A DNA stretch of 14,822 nt, from NCBI GenBank assembly GCA_905233325.1, contig CAJODU010000020.1:1-14822 (forward strand), in the 5' to 3' direction. Shown here one piece after another: positions 1 to 5,815 of the stretch. A model generated the notes under the pieces. It was not told the origin of the DNA. It saw nothing but the letters and a program-made list of their open reading frames with translations, and did not search any database. Positions within the stretch are counted from its first letter, which is position 1; every line of letters begins with the position of its first letter. The DNA comes from an uncultured Selenomonadaceae bacterium (GTDB lineage: Bacteria; Bacillota; Negativicutes; Selenomonadales; Selenomonadaceae). A program made the position numbers and the translations under genes.

Positions 1-1194
1 GGTGCTGTTGTCAAGATTAATTCCTTCGCGCAGCGTGAGGAACTTGGCGCAACAAGTAAATTTCCTCGCTGGGCGATTGCTTATAAATATCCGCCGGAGG
101 AGAAGGAAACTATCCTCAGACAGATTGAGCTTTCCGTCGGACGCACCGGCAGGATTAATCCCACTGCGGTATTTGATCCCGTACTCCTCTGCGGCACTAA
201 GGTCGAGCGTGCCACTTTGCACAATCAAGACTTCATTGATGAGCTTGATATAAGAATTGGCGACACTATAACAGTCTACAAGTCCGGTGAGATCATTCCG
301 AAAATTAAATCTGTCGTCAAAGACAAGCGGTCGAATGAGGCTGTACCTTACAAAATTGGTGACACCTGCCCCGCTTGCGGACAGAAAATTGAGCGCGAAG
401 AGGATGCTGCTGATTTTAGATGTGTTAATCCCAACTGTCCCGCACAGCTTGAAAGCCATATCATCAACTTTGCCGGCAGGACAGCAATGGATATTAAAGG
501 TTTTGGTTTCTCTGTTATTCATAATTTAATTGCTAATGGCTATATTAAAAATATTGTTGATATATATTTACTAAAAAATTATGATGATTTATTGATAGAT
601 AAAGCTATGTTTGGCAAGAATAAAAAGAATGGAGAAATCCACGAGAACACGCCAAAAATCCTCAAGGCTATCGAGGACAGCAAAAATAATGACCCTGCCA
701 AACTTTTGACAGGGCTGGGAATATTCGGTATTGGGCAAGCGGCAGCACGCGATCTTATTAAAAATTTTGGTTCGATTGATGCCATTGCCGCGGCGAACGA
801 TGAAGAGTTAATCGCTGTTCCAGATCTCGGTGAAATCAGTGTCAATCACATTCGCAGCTACTTCAACGATGAAACTAATATCAACCTGCTCAATGAGCTC
901 AAAGAGCTTGGTTTAAATTTCGGTTCTGCTGAGAATCGACAGCAATCTGCCACTCACCTCAACGAAAACTTCAGCGGTAAAAAATTTGTCTTGACCGGCA
1001 CGCTGGAGAATTTCACACGCAGCGAGGCTAAAGAATTAATCGAAGAGCGCGGCGGCAAAGTCAGCGGCAGTGTCTCAAAAAACACTGATTATGTCATTGC
1101 CGGCGAGAGTGCAGGCTCAAAACTTCAAAAGGCACTTGAATTAAATATCAAAATTCTCAATGAAGATGAATTTCAAGCCTTGCTGAATGGTTGA
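1..1194 (+). CDS. ligA: NAD-dependent DNA ligase LigA, 5'-truncated by window edge
   Basis: The reading frame is open from base 1, so the gene begins outside the window; 397 C-terminal residues are visible. LigA seals nicks in DNA during replication and repair using NAD+. The visible part opens at the end of the adenylation domain, with the conserved run TSKFPRWAIAYKYPPEE, followed by SVGRTGRINP of the OB fold. A four-cysteine zinc finger is present at visible residues C123, C126, C141 and C146. Helix-hairpin-helix repeats follow (about 160-315), and a BRCT domain fills about 323-397 (GKKFVLTGTLE, then GGKVSGSVS). The catalytic KxDG lysine lies upstream of the window and cannot be checked. 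Oddities: bases 541-600 are only about 12% GC, and the adjoining HhH region carries extra residues (about visible 199-217) compared with the usual family spacing. The stop codon abuts the stop of a convergent gene. Confidence 0.97.
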   Translation, partial: GAVVKINSFAQREELGATSKFPRWAIAYKYPPEEKETILRQIELSVGRTGRINPTAVFDPVLLCGTKVERATLHNQDFIDELDIRIGDTITVYKSGEIIPKIKSVVKDKRSNEAVPYKIGDTCPACGQKIEREEDAADFRCVNPNCPAQLESHIINFAGRTAMDIKGFGFSVIHNLIANGYIKNIVDIYLLKNYDDLLIDKAMFGKNKKNGEIHENTPKILKAIEDSKNNDPAKLLTGLGIFGIGQAAARDLIKNFGSIDAIAAANDEELIAVPDLGEISVNHIRSYFNDETNINLLNELKELGLNFGSAENRQQSATHLNENFSGKKFVLTGTLENFTRSEAKELIEERGGKVSGSVSKNTDYVIAGESAGSKLQKALELNIKILNEDEFQALLNG

Positions 1195-1455
1195 TTAAGC
1201 TGATTTTTTAATGGCGGATTCAATGGCAATGGCGAGCTGATCACCGCACGATGTGCCGCGACCGCCGCAATCATTACCTTTGAGAATGTCAACGATTTTT
1301 TGAGCATCTTGACCTTCGACGAGTTTGCCGATAGCGAGGAGATTGCCCGGACAGCCTCCCATAAATTTGACATTGTGAAGTTTGTTGTCATCATCAATAT
1401 CAAATATAATTTGCTTAGAGCAGACACGCTGAGGAACATAGGAAAAATTTTTCAT
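1195..1455 (-). CDS. Small TSCPD-domain protein (TIGR03905-like), function unknown
   Basis: An 86-residue protein whose C-terminal half carries NDCGGRGTSCGDQLA, the signature of the small TSCPD proteins. As known for the family, the domain resembles the C-terminal zinc-binding tail of class II ribonucleotide reductases, but the stand-alone proteins have no assigned reaction. Cysteines at residues 12, 35, 63 and 70 could bind a metal or act in redox chemistry; this is inference. The usual TSCPD proline is replaced by glycine (TSCGD). The ATG start is supported by a TTAGGAGTG ribosome binding site about 8 bases upstream and by a promoter candidate on the same strand. The gene is convergent with ligA, stop codon to stop codon, and divergent from the secreted protein at 1558. 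No signal peptide or membrane segment is seen, so it is probably cytoplasmic. Confidence 0.85.
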   Translation of the reverse strand: MKNFSYVPQRVCSKQIIFDIDDDNKLHNVKFMGGCPGNLLAIGKLVEGQDAQKIVDILKGNDCGGRGTSCGDQLAIAIESAIKKSA

Positions 1456-1472
1456 TAATTAACACTCCTAAC

Positions 1473-1501
1473 TTGAAATTTTCATACGCTCGGTATATTA
1501 T
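1473..1501 (+). promoter_or_regulatory. Promoter candidate for the secreted protein gene at 1558
   Basis: A -35 box TTGAAA (1473-1478) and a -10 box TATTAT (1496-1501) are separated by 17 bases; each matches the sigma-A consensus at five of six positions. The start site would lie near 1508, about 50-60 bases before the GTG start. Its -10 box occupies almost the same bases as the minus-strand -10 box. Confidence 0.6.
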
Positions 1502-1525
1502 ATAGGTACAATTAAACAAAATCAA
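1497..1525 (-). promoter_or_regulatory. Promoter candidate for the TSCPD gene
   Basis: Read on the minus strand there is a -35 box TTGATT (1520-1525), a 17-base spacer, and a perfect -10 box TATAAT (1497-1502). The start site would fall near 1489, giving a leader of about 35 bases that contains the AGGAG ribosome binding site. The -10 box overlaps that of the opposite promoter at 1473-1501. Confidence 0.7.
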
Positions 1526-1557
1526 GTATGTGAAAGTAAAATTGTAAATGTCGGGTT

Positions 1558-2190
1558 GTGATTGAAGTGAAGGTATTATTTTTATTGCTTTTTCTCCTGA
1601 TGAATTGTTCAGCGGCTGCTGCTTATACTCCAACAATTTCTTTAGAGATCACCGACGATCATAATATTTATAATCCTGAAATTGTCCAAAAGCTCGTTGA
1701 AAATTTAACTGATAAGCTGACAGCAGAAGATAAATTTATAATGACTGACAGCAAAGAGGCTGATTATCTCATTGAGGGCAGAGTGATAGGTATAGGCACA
1801 GGTAAATTGGTCAGTAATCCTATGGGCACGGCATATACTATCAGCGGCTCGGCTGCCTCTCTCTTCATTTCACCCTTCACCGGACCGGTTATTGGCGGCG
1901 TAGGACTTATGCAAACACGCAAAAATGTCTTTGCCATTGGTGTGTTGGTTGATATTATTCGTACTGCTGATGGTAAAGTCGTCAAAAGGCGTGCGTTCCT
2001 CGGCAGGACTAATCTCAAAAAAATTAAATTATCGCAAGAAGTCATAGACAGCACCATAGTGCAAACGACTGAATTAATATCAACATACCTGGTCAAAGAT
2101 GTCAGTCGTAAAAAGCCAAAATATTTTGTTCAGCCATCTGTAAAAAAATCTTCTGAAGAACATCAAGAAGAATTAAATCAAATTGAATAA
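1558..2190 (+). CDS. Secreted protein of unknown function, possibly CsgG/LpoB-like fold
   Basis: I do not recognise this 210-residue protein with certainty. It opens with a hydrophobic stretch (about residues 5-16) ending in MNCSAAAAYTP, which fits a Sec signal peptide cut after AAA near residue 22. The cysteine at 17 could be a lipidation site, but LMNC is a poor lipobox. The mature part alternates a helix-rich segment (38-58), the pattern KEADYLIEGRVIGIG (66-80), a Gly/Ala-rich hydrophobic stretch (89-118), then VFAIGVLVDIIRTADGKVV (124-142). An 'ADYLIxGxV' strand followed by 'DxxxGKVV' recalls CsgG/LpoB-like envelope proteins; this is inference only. The C-terminal tail after about 180 is charged and probably disordered. 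The first GTG is weakly supported by a ribosome binding site; a second in-frame GTG at 1567 is an equally good start. It appears to be transcribed alone and is followed by a terminator-like structure. Confidence 0.75.
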   Translation: MIEVKVLFLLLFLLMNCSAAAAYTPTISLEITDDHNIYNPEIVQKLVENLTDKLTAEDKFIMTDSKEADYLIEGRVIGIGTGKLVSNPMGTAYTISGSAASLFISPFTGPVIGGVGLMQTRKNVFAIGVLVDIIRTADGKVVKRRAFLGRTNLKKIKLSQEVIDSTIVQTTELISTYLVKDVSRKKPKYFVQPSVKKSSEEHQEELNQIE

Positions 2191-2234
2191 TCCCGAAAAA
2201 GTTTTTTATATGTTTGCAGGGATTTTATTTTTTT
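2189..2234 (+). terminator. Probable intrinsic terminator after the secreted protein gene
   Basis: AATCCC (2189-2194) can pair with GGGATT (2219-2224), and the second arm is followed by TTATTTTTTT. The stem is only six pairs and the loop is long (24 bases), so this is a moderate call. Its position directly at the stop codon suits a terminator. Confidence 0.45.
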
Positions 2235-2254
2235 GTGGCGAATATTTAAATGAT

Positions 2255-2275
2255 AATTGTGAGTTGTGAGCAATT
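2255..2275. promoter_or_regulatory. Operator-like inverted repeat upstream of the receiver-CheX gene
   Basis: AATTG (2255-2259) is mirrored by CAATT (2271-2275), and two tandem TTGTGAG copies lie between and across them (2257-2263, 2264-2270). A weak promoter, TTGTGA (2264-2269), 16 bases, TATTAA (2286-2291), overlaps the repeat, so a bound protein would cover the -35 box. No regulator is identified. Confidence 0.3.
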
Positions 2276-2318
2276 CAGCTTGAAATATTAAATTTACATT
2301 GAAAGCAGGTGAGCGCTG

Positions 2319-3173
2319 GTGGAAAAAGTTCGAGTAATGATCGTTGATGACTCCAAAATCAGTCGAACAATATTGGCAAATCATCTATCTAAAACTAATT
2401 TTGAAGTGGTTGCTATGGCTGCAGATGCAGCAGAAGCGTTAAAACTTTATCAAGAACTCAATCCTGAAATAGTTACTATGGATATGAATTTGCCTGATGC
2501 TGATGGTATAGAATGCAGCAAAAAAATTCGCGGATATGATCCCGATGCTAAAATTGTTATGATTAGCGCAATGAAGGATGCAAGTCTCGTTGCTCAAGGG
2601 CGTGCTGCCGGAATAAGTGCATTTCTTCAAAAACCTGTAAACACCAACGATATTATCGAAACTCTATTATTATTAAGCCAGCAGAGAGTAAGTAAGATAG
2701 CCGTTCTTCGCGAATCCTATGCCAAGGCTTTTGAGCGTGCACTGCAGCAAGGTATACTAAATTTGATCGGTATGCAGAGTAAGATTACTTTGGAGGTTTA
2801 CGATAAAAGATACCTATCTATTGACGGTATTGCAGTCATTATCGGTCTTACCGGCTACCCTGTTGGTCGAGCAGTTCTGCACATGTCTAGTGAGACAATG
2901 AGAAATTTTGCCAAAATTATGCTGGGAACTGAAGATGTTGATGAAGATGAGATACATGAGGCCGTTGAGGAAGCGTCCAATATAGTAATTGGTCGCGGCG
3001 TTTCCAATATCAATGATGTCTTCAAAGATAAAGAAATGCGTATCACTCCACCCGGTACAATTTTTGGTACAGGTATCAAAATTTCAAGTCCTAAACTCAC
3101 TACTTTTAAGCTCACCGCTTCAACTGAAGTTGGAGATATAATAATGAATGTCGGTTTTGCGGAAGGAGAATGA
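2319..3173 (+). CDS. Receiver domain fused to a CheX-like phosphatase domain
   Basis: A 284-residue two-domain protein. Residues 1-120 form a response-regulator receiver: acidic pair D10-D11, phospho-acceptor D55 in VTMDMNLPD, switch serine S83 in MISAMKD, and K105-P106. Residues about 130-284 resemble CheX/CheC phosphatases, with the helix EAVEEASNIVIGRG carrying the ExxN pair (E218, N221) that such enzymes use to remove phosphate from CheY. The fusion could therefore switch itself off or act on a separate CheY; that is inference. There is no DNA-binding domain and no transmembrane segment. The GTG start is fixed by AGGTGA (2307-2312) six bases upstream. The next gene, a stand-alone CheX, begins four bases after the stop codon, so the two are almost certainly co-transcribed. 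No histidine kinase or CheA is visible nearby. Confidence 0.88.
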   Translation: MEKVRVMIVDDSKISRTILANHLSKTNFEVVAMAADAAEALKLYQELNPEIVTMDMNLPDADGIECSKKIRGYDPDAKIVMISAMKDASLVAQGRAAGISAFLQKPVNTNDIIETLLLLSQQRVSKIAVLRESYAKAFERALQQGILNLIGMQSKITLEVYDKRYLSIDGIAVIIGLTGYPVGRAVLHMSSETMRNFAKIMLGTEDVDEDEIHEAVEEASNIVIGRGVSNINDVFKDKEMRITPPGTIFGTGIKISSPKLTTFKLTASTEVGDIIMNVGFAEGE

Positions 3174-3180
3174 TATTGTG
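3165..3180 (+). promoter_or_regulatory. Ribosome binding site that sets the cheX start at GTG 3178
   Basis: GGAG at 3165-3168 lies inside the last codons of the preceding gene and nine bases before GTG 3178. An upstream in-frame ATG at 3148 would overlap the preceding gene by 26 bases and has no comparable site, so the GTG is preferred. Confidence 0.7.
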
Positions 3181-3645
3181 GATGCAAAACTCGTAAATCC
3201 TTTTATAGATGCTTTCATCTCAGTCATGCCGCAAATCGGCTTTCCCATTCCAAAGAGAACGAGAGCATATATACAAAATAAAACCATTACTAATTTCGGC
3301 GTTTCGGTAATGCTTGGCTTTACGAAACAGATACACGGAAATGTAGTATATAATATGAATGAGGATACGGCTAAATTTATAGCGTCGACAATGATGATGG
3401 GTATGCCGGTTGCAGAAATTGATGCTATGGCACAGTCAGCCATTTCTGAGATGTCCAATATGCTTGCTGCGAACACAGCCACTAATATCACGGCGTTAGA
3501 GCTGGAAGTTGATATATCAACACCAAGCCTCACTGTCGGCAAGGGCAGCCAAATTAAACTCAGTAATGGACAATTTTTGACAATAGAAATGGATCTGGGC
3601 GGACATAAGGTCGACATTGCCATTGCCGTTGATAAAGTTGCTTGA
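3178..3645 (+). CDS. cheX: CheX-type chemotaxis phosphatase
   Basis: A 155-residue single-domain protein. The family removes phosphate from CheY-P, ending the flagellar-motor signal. The active-site helix is seen as SAISEMSNMLAANTA, with catalytic E91 and N94 in the ExxN spacing typical of CheX. The N-terminal part, NPFIDAFISVMPQIGF, also fits the opening helix of CheX, and the length is the usual one. It is cytoplasmic, with no signal or membrane segment. It follows the receiver-CheX fusion by four bases, so one transcript delivers a receiver and two phosphatase domains. The start is taken as GTG 3178 on the strength of the ribosome binding site. Presence of CheX suggests a motile organism, although no flagellar gene is in the window. 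Confidence 0.87.
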   Translation: MDAKLVNPFIDAFISVMPQIGFPIPKRTRAYIQNKTITNFGVSVMLGFTKQIHGNVVYNMNEDTAKFIASTMMMGMPVAEIDAMAQSAISEMSNMLAANTATNITALELEVDISTPSLTVGKGSQIKLSNGQFLTIEMDLGGHKVDIAIAVDKVA

Positions 3646-3663
3646 TTGATTATATGAATTGCT

Positions 3664-3712
3664 ATGAGGAATTAGGAATTTAAGTACCGGAGTATAATTC
3701 CTGGTTCCTTAT
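3664..3712. repeat. Long near-perfect hairpin between cheX and argS
   Basis: The arm AGGAATTAGGAATT (3667-3680) pairs over 14 positions with AATTCCTGGTTCCT (3696-3709) through 12 Watson-Crick and two G-U pairs. The stem extends outward to about 17 pairs at 3664 and 3712. The 15-base loop contains a further TAC/GTA mini-stem. The downstream bases (TTATTTATGTTTATTTT) are T-rich but broken, so it could be a terminator for the che pair, a regulatory leader of argS, or a small dispersed palindromic repeat. A TATAAT lies at 3693-3698 without a convincing -35 box. Confidence 0.6.
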
Positions 3713-3737
3713 TTATGTTTATTTTGGAGGAGATAAT

Positions 3738-5402
3738 TTGCAGATTAAAGATATACTTGAGAAGGCGATCATTGACGCAGCTCAATCGACAATTTCAGAC
3801 GGTATTTTTAAAATTGCCGATACTGACAGTCTGCCTGAAGTTTTACTTGAAGTGCCGCCTAAAAAAGAATTTGGAGATTTTGCAACCAACTTCGCTATGC
3901 AGTCAGCTAAAATTTTTCACAATAATCCCAGAAAGATCGCCGAAGAATTGAAAAATCGTATCAAATTGGAGCAGGTGGAGAAAATTGAGATCGCCGGTGC
4001 AGGATTTTTGAATTTCTATTTGAAACCGACTATTATATATGATCATTTCAGAGAAATTTTTAATAACGGTGATAATTACGGTCAGTTGCCTAATAAGAAT
4101 AACAAAACAATTCAAATAGAATACGTCAGTGCAAATCCGACGGGTCTCCTGCACGTCGGGCACGGACGCGGTGCGGCGGCAGGGTCGGCTATTGTCAACA
4201 TCATGCGTGCTGCCGGTTACAATATCGAGGCGGAATATTACATCAACGACGCCGGAAATCAGATGGACAAGCTCACCAAGTCCGTCAATGCTCGTTATTT
4301 GGAGCTGCTGGGTCAAAAGGTTGACTTTCCTGAGGACGGTTATCTGGCGCAGGATATTATAGATACAGCTAAGAGAATCATTGAGAGTGAAGGCGACAAA
4401 TATCTCAATGTATCCGAAGAAGAGCGAATGAACGCCATGAGGGAGCTTGGTTACAAAGACAAACTTGCCGAACTCAAAAAGGACTTGAAGGCTTTTCGCG
4501 TTGAATTTGATAATTGGTTCAGTGAGCGCACTCTGCACCCTGCGGCTGTCAATGAGGCTATCGACGTTCTCAAGGAGAAAGGAATAATCTATGAGCATGA
4601 GGGCGCACTTTGGCTGAAATCCACCGACTATGGTGACGACAAGGATCGCGTTGTAGTCCGTGAGAATGGCGAGCCGACCTACCTTGCGGCTGATATTGCC
4701 TATCACAAAAATAAGTTTGAGCGCGGTTTTGGTGAACTTATCAATATTTGGGGGGCAGATCATCACGGCTATGTAGCAAGAGTCAAGGCGGCCATGTCGG
4801 CATTGGGTTTTGACGCTGACAAATTAAAAATCCTCTTCCTGCAGATGGTTGCCCTCTACCGCAGCGGTGAACTCGTCAAAATGTCCAAGCGCAGCGGCAA
4901 TGCTATACCTCTTCGTGAGCTGATGGAAGAAGTCGGCACTGATGCAGCACGTTTCTTCTTCTTAATGCGTTCTATGGACAGTCAGCTTGATTTTGATCTT
5001 GATCTCGCCAAGAAGAAGTCCAGCGACAATCCTGTCTACTATGTCCAGTATGCTCATGCAAGAATTTGCAGCATATTCCGCCAGACGGCAGAGATGAATA
5101 TCAAGCTGGGAGATAATCCTAACTTCAACCTGCTGATTCACCCTTCGGAGATTGATTTGATAAATAAAATTGCAGATTATGAAGAGGAGATCGAGAAAGC
5201 GGCGAAAGAGTATGCACCCCAAAGGATCACACGCTATACTCAAGAGATTGCGGCACTCTTCCACGCCTTTTATCGTGATTGCAGAATCATTGGCGTTGAA
5301 AGTGAACTTGCCTCAGCAAGACTCGGACTCATCAAAGTTACCGCTCACGTCATTAAGCATGCACTTGGTCTGCTTGGTGTCTCTGCACCTGAATCAATGT
5401 AA
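3738..5402 (+). CDS. argS: Arginyl-tRNA synthetase
   Basis: A 554-residue class I aminoacyl-tRNA synthetase that charges tRNA-Arg with arginine in the cytoplasm. It has the N-terminal Add-1 domain typical of ArgS (1-110, with KKEFGDFATNFAM), then the catalytic Rossmann domain with the HIGH-type motif HVGH (139-142) after YVSANPTGLL, and the KMSKS-type motif KMSKR (381-385) in LVKMSKRSGN. The C-terminal helical anticodon-binding DALR domain starts near YVQYAHARI (about 434) and ends normally at LGVSAPESM. The length is typical. The start is TTG at 3738, chosen because GGAGG (3726-3730) lies seven bases upstream and the product begins where the family does. A long hairpin precedes the gene; rpoE follows after 18 bases, in the order argS-rpoE-pyrG. 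Confidence 0.98.
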   Translation: MQIKDILEKAIIDAAQSTISDGIFKIADTDSLPEVLLEVPPKKEFGDFATNFAMQSAKIFHNNPRKIAEELKNRIKLEQVEKIEIAGAGFLNFYLKPTIIYDHFREIFNNGDNYGQLPNKNNKTIQIEYVSANPTGLLHVGHGRGAAAGSAIVNIMRAAGYNIEAEYYINDAGNQMDKLTKSVNARYLELLGQKVDFPEDGYLAQDIIDTAKRIIESEGDKYLNVSEEERMNAMRELGYKDKLAELKKDLKAFRVEFDNWFSERTLHPAAVNEAIDVLKEKGIIYEHEGALWLKSTDYGDDKDRVVVRENGEPTYLAADIAYHKNKFERGFGELINIWGADHHGYVARVKAAMSALGFDADKLKILFLQMVALYRSGELVKMSKRSGNAIPLRELMEEVGTDAARFFFLMRSMDSQLDFDLDLAKKKSSDNPVYYVQYAHARICSIFRQTAEMNIKLGDNPNFNLLIHPSEIDLINKIADYEEEIEKAAKEYAPQRITRYTQEIAALFHAFYRDCRIIGVESELASARLGLIKVTAHVIKHALGLLGVSAPESM

Positions 5403-5420
5403 AATTAAAGGGAGATAGCT

Positions 5421-5789
5421 ATGGAAAAAAATAATATTAATGAGAAAGATTATTCCAAAATGTCAGAAGTTGACATTGCCTACAGAATCCTTGCCGATCT
5501 CGGCGAAACTATGTATTACAAAACACTCATAACCGAGGTCATCAACAAAAAGAAAAAATCCGTTCAATCAATGGCGGTTGCCATCTCGGAAATTTACACC
5601 ATGATTAATATGGACGGCCGCTTTCAATACAGAGGGGACAAAGGCGAAGGTCATTGGGGGTTGACTGAATGGACTCCTCCTGAAGTCAAAAGAAGTCGCT
5701 CCTCTTCACACACAGTCTCAATCGGTGAAGATGGGACTGAAATCAGAAGTTCCAAAAAGCGTAAAAGTGACAAACAACAAGAAGAGTAA
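5421..5789 (+). CDS. rpoE: RNA polymerase delta subunit-like protein (HARE-HTH), without acidic tail
   Basis: A 122-residue protein. Residues about 14-80 form a HARE-HTH domain (MSEVDIAYRILADLGETMYY, later FQYRGDKGEGHWGLTEW), the N-terminal domain of the delta subunit of Gram-positive RNA polymerase, which helps polymerase recycling and promoter selectivity. In Bacillus-type delta this domain is followed by a long, strongly acidic tail. Here the remaining roughly 35 residues are mixed or basic (KRSRSSS, SSKKRKSDKQQEE), with about nine Lys/Arg against seven Asp/Glu. The electrostatic activity linked to the acidic tail is therefore doubtful, and the protein may act differently. The identification rests on the domain and on the argS-rpoE-pyrG position. 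The ATG follows AAAGGGAGATAG closely. pyrG begins 26 bases downstream, so they probably share a transcript. Confidence 0.85.
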   Translation: MEKNNINEKDYSKMSEVDIAYRILADLGETMYYKTLITEVINKKKKSVQSMAVAISEIYTMINMDGRFQYRGDKGEGHWGLTEWTPPEVKRSRSSSHTVSIGEDGTEIRSSKKRKSDKQQEE

Positions 5790-5815
5790 AAGTATTGTTA
5801 ATGTCGGAGGTATTT

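Noticed and set aside
2255..2275. A true LacI-type operator
   Set aside because: Only the outer bases match lac O1; the centre lacks the symmetric core LacI-family sites need, and no LacI-family gene is present. It is kept only as an operator-like palindrome.
3120..3623. Open frame of 167 codons on the minus strand over cheX
   Set aside because: The plus-strand CheX with its ExxN active site explains this stretch; the antisense frame has no motif or start signal.
3660..3737. T-box riboswitch upstream of argS
   Set aside because: The leader is too short (about 90 bases) and lacks the conserved T-box antiterminator motif and a specifier-loop architecture; only the single hairpin is seen.
3903..4766. 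Long open frame of 287 codons on the minus strand within argS
   Set aside because: It is antisense to a clearly conserved argS, has no recognisable motif and no convincing ribosome binding site, so it is a shadow of argS codon use.
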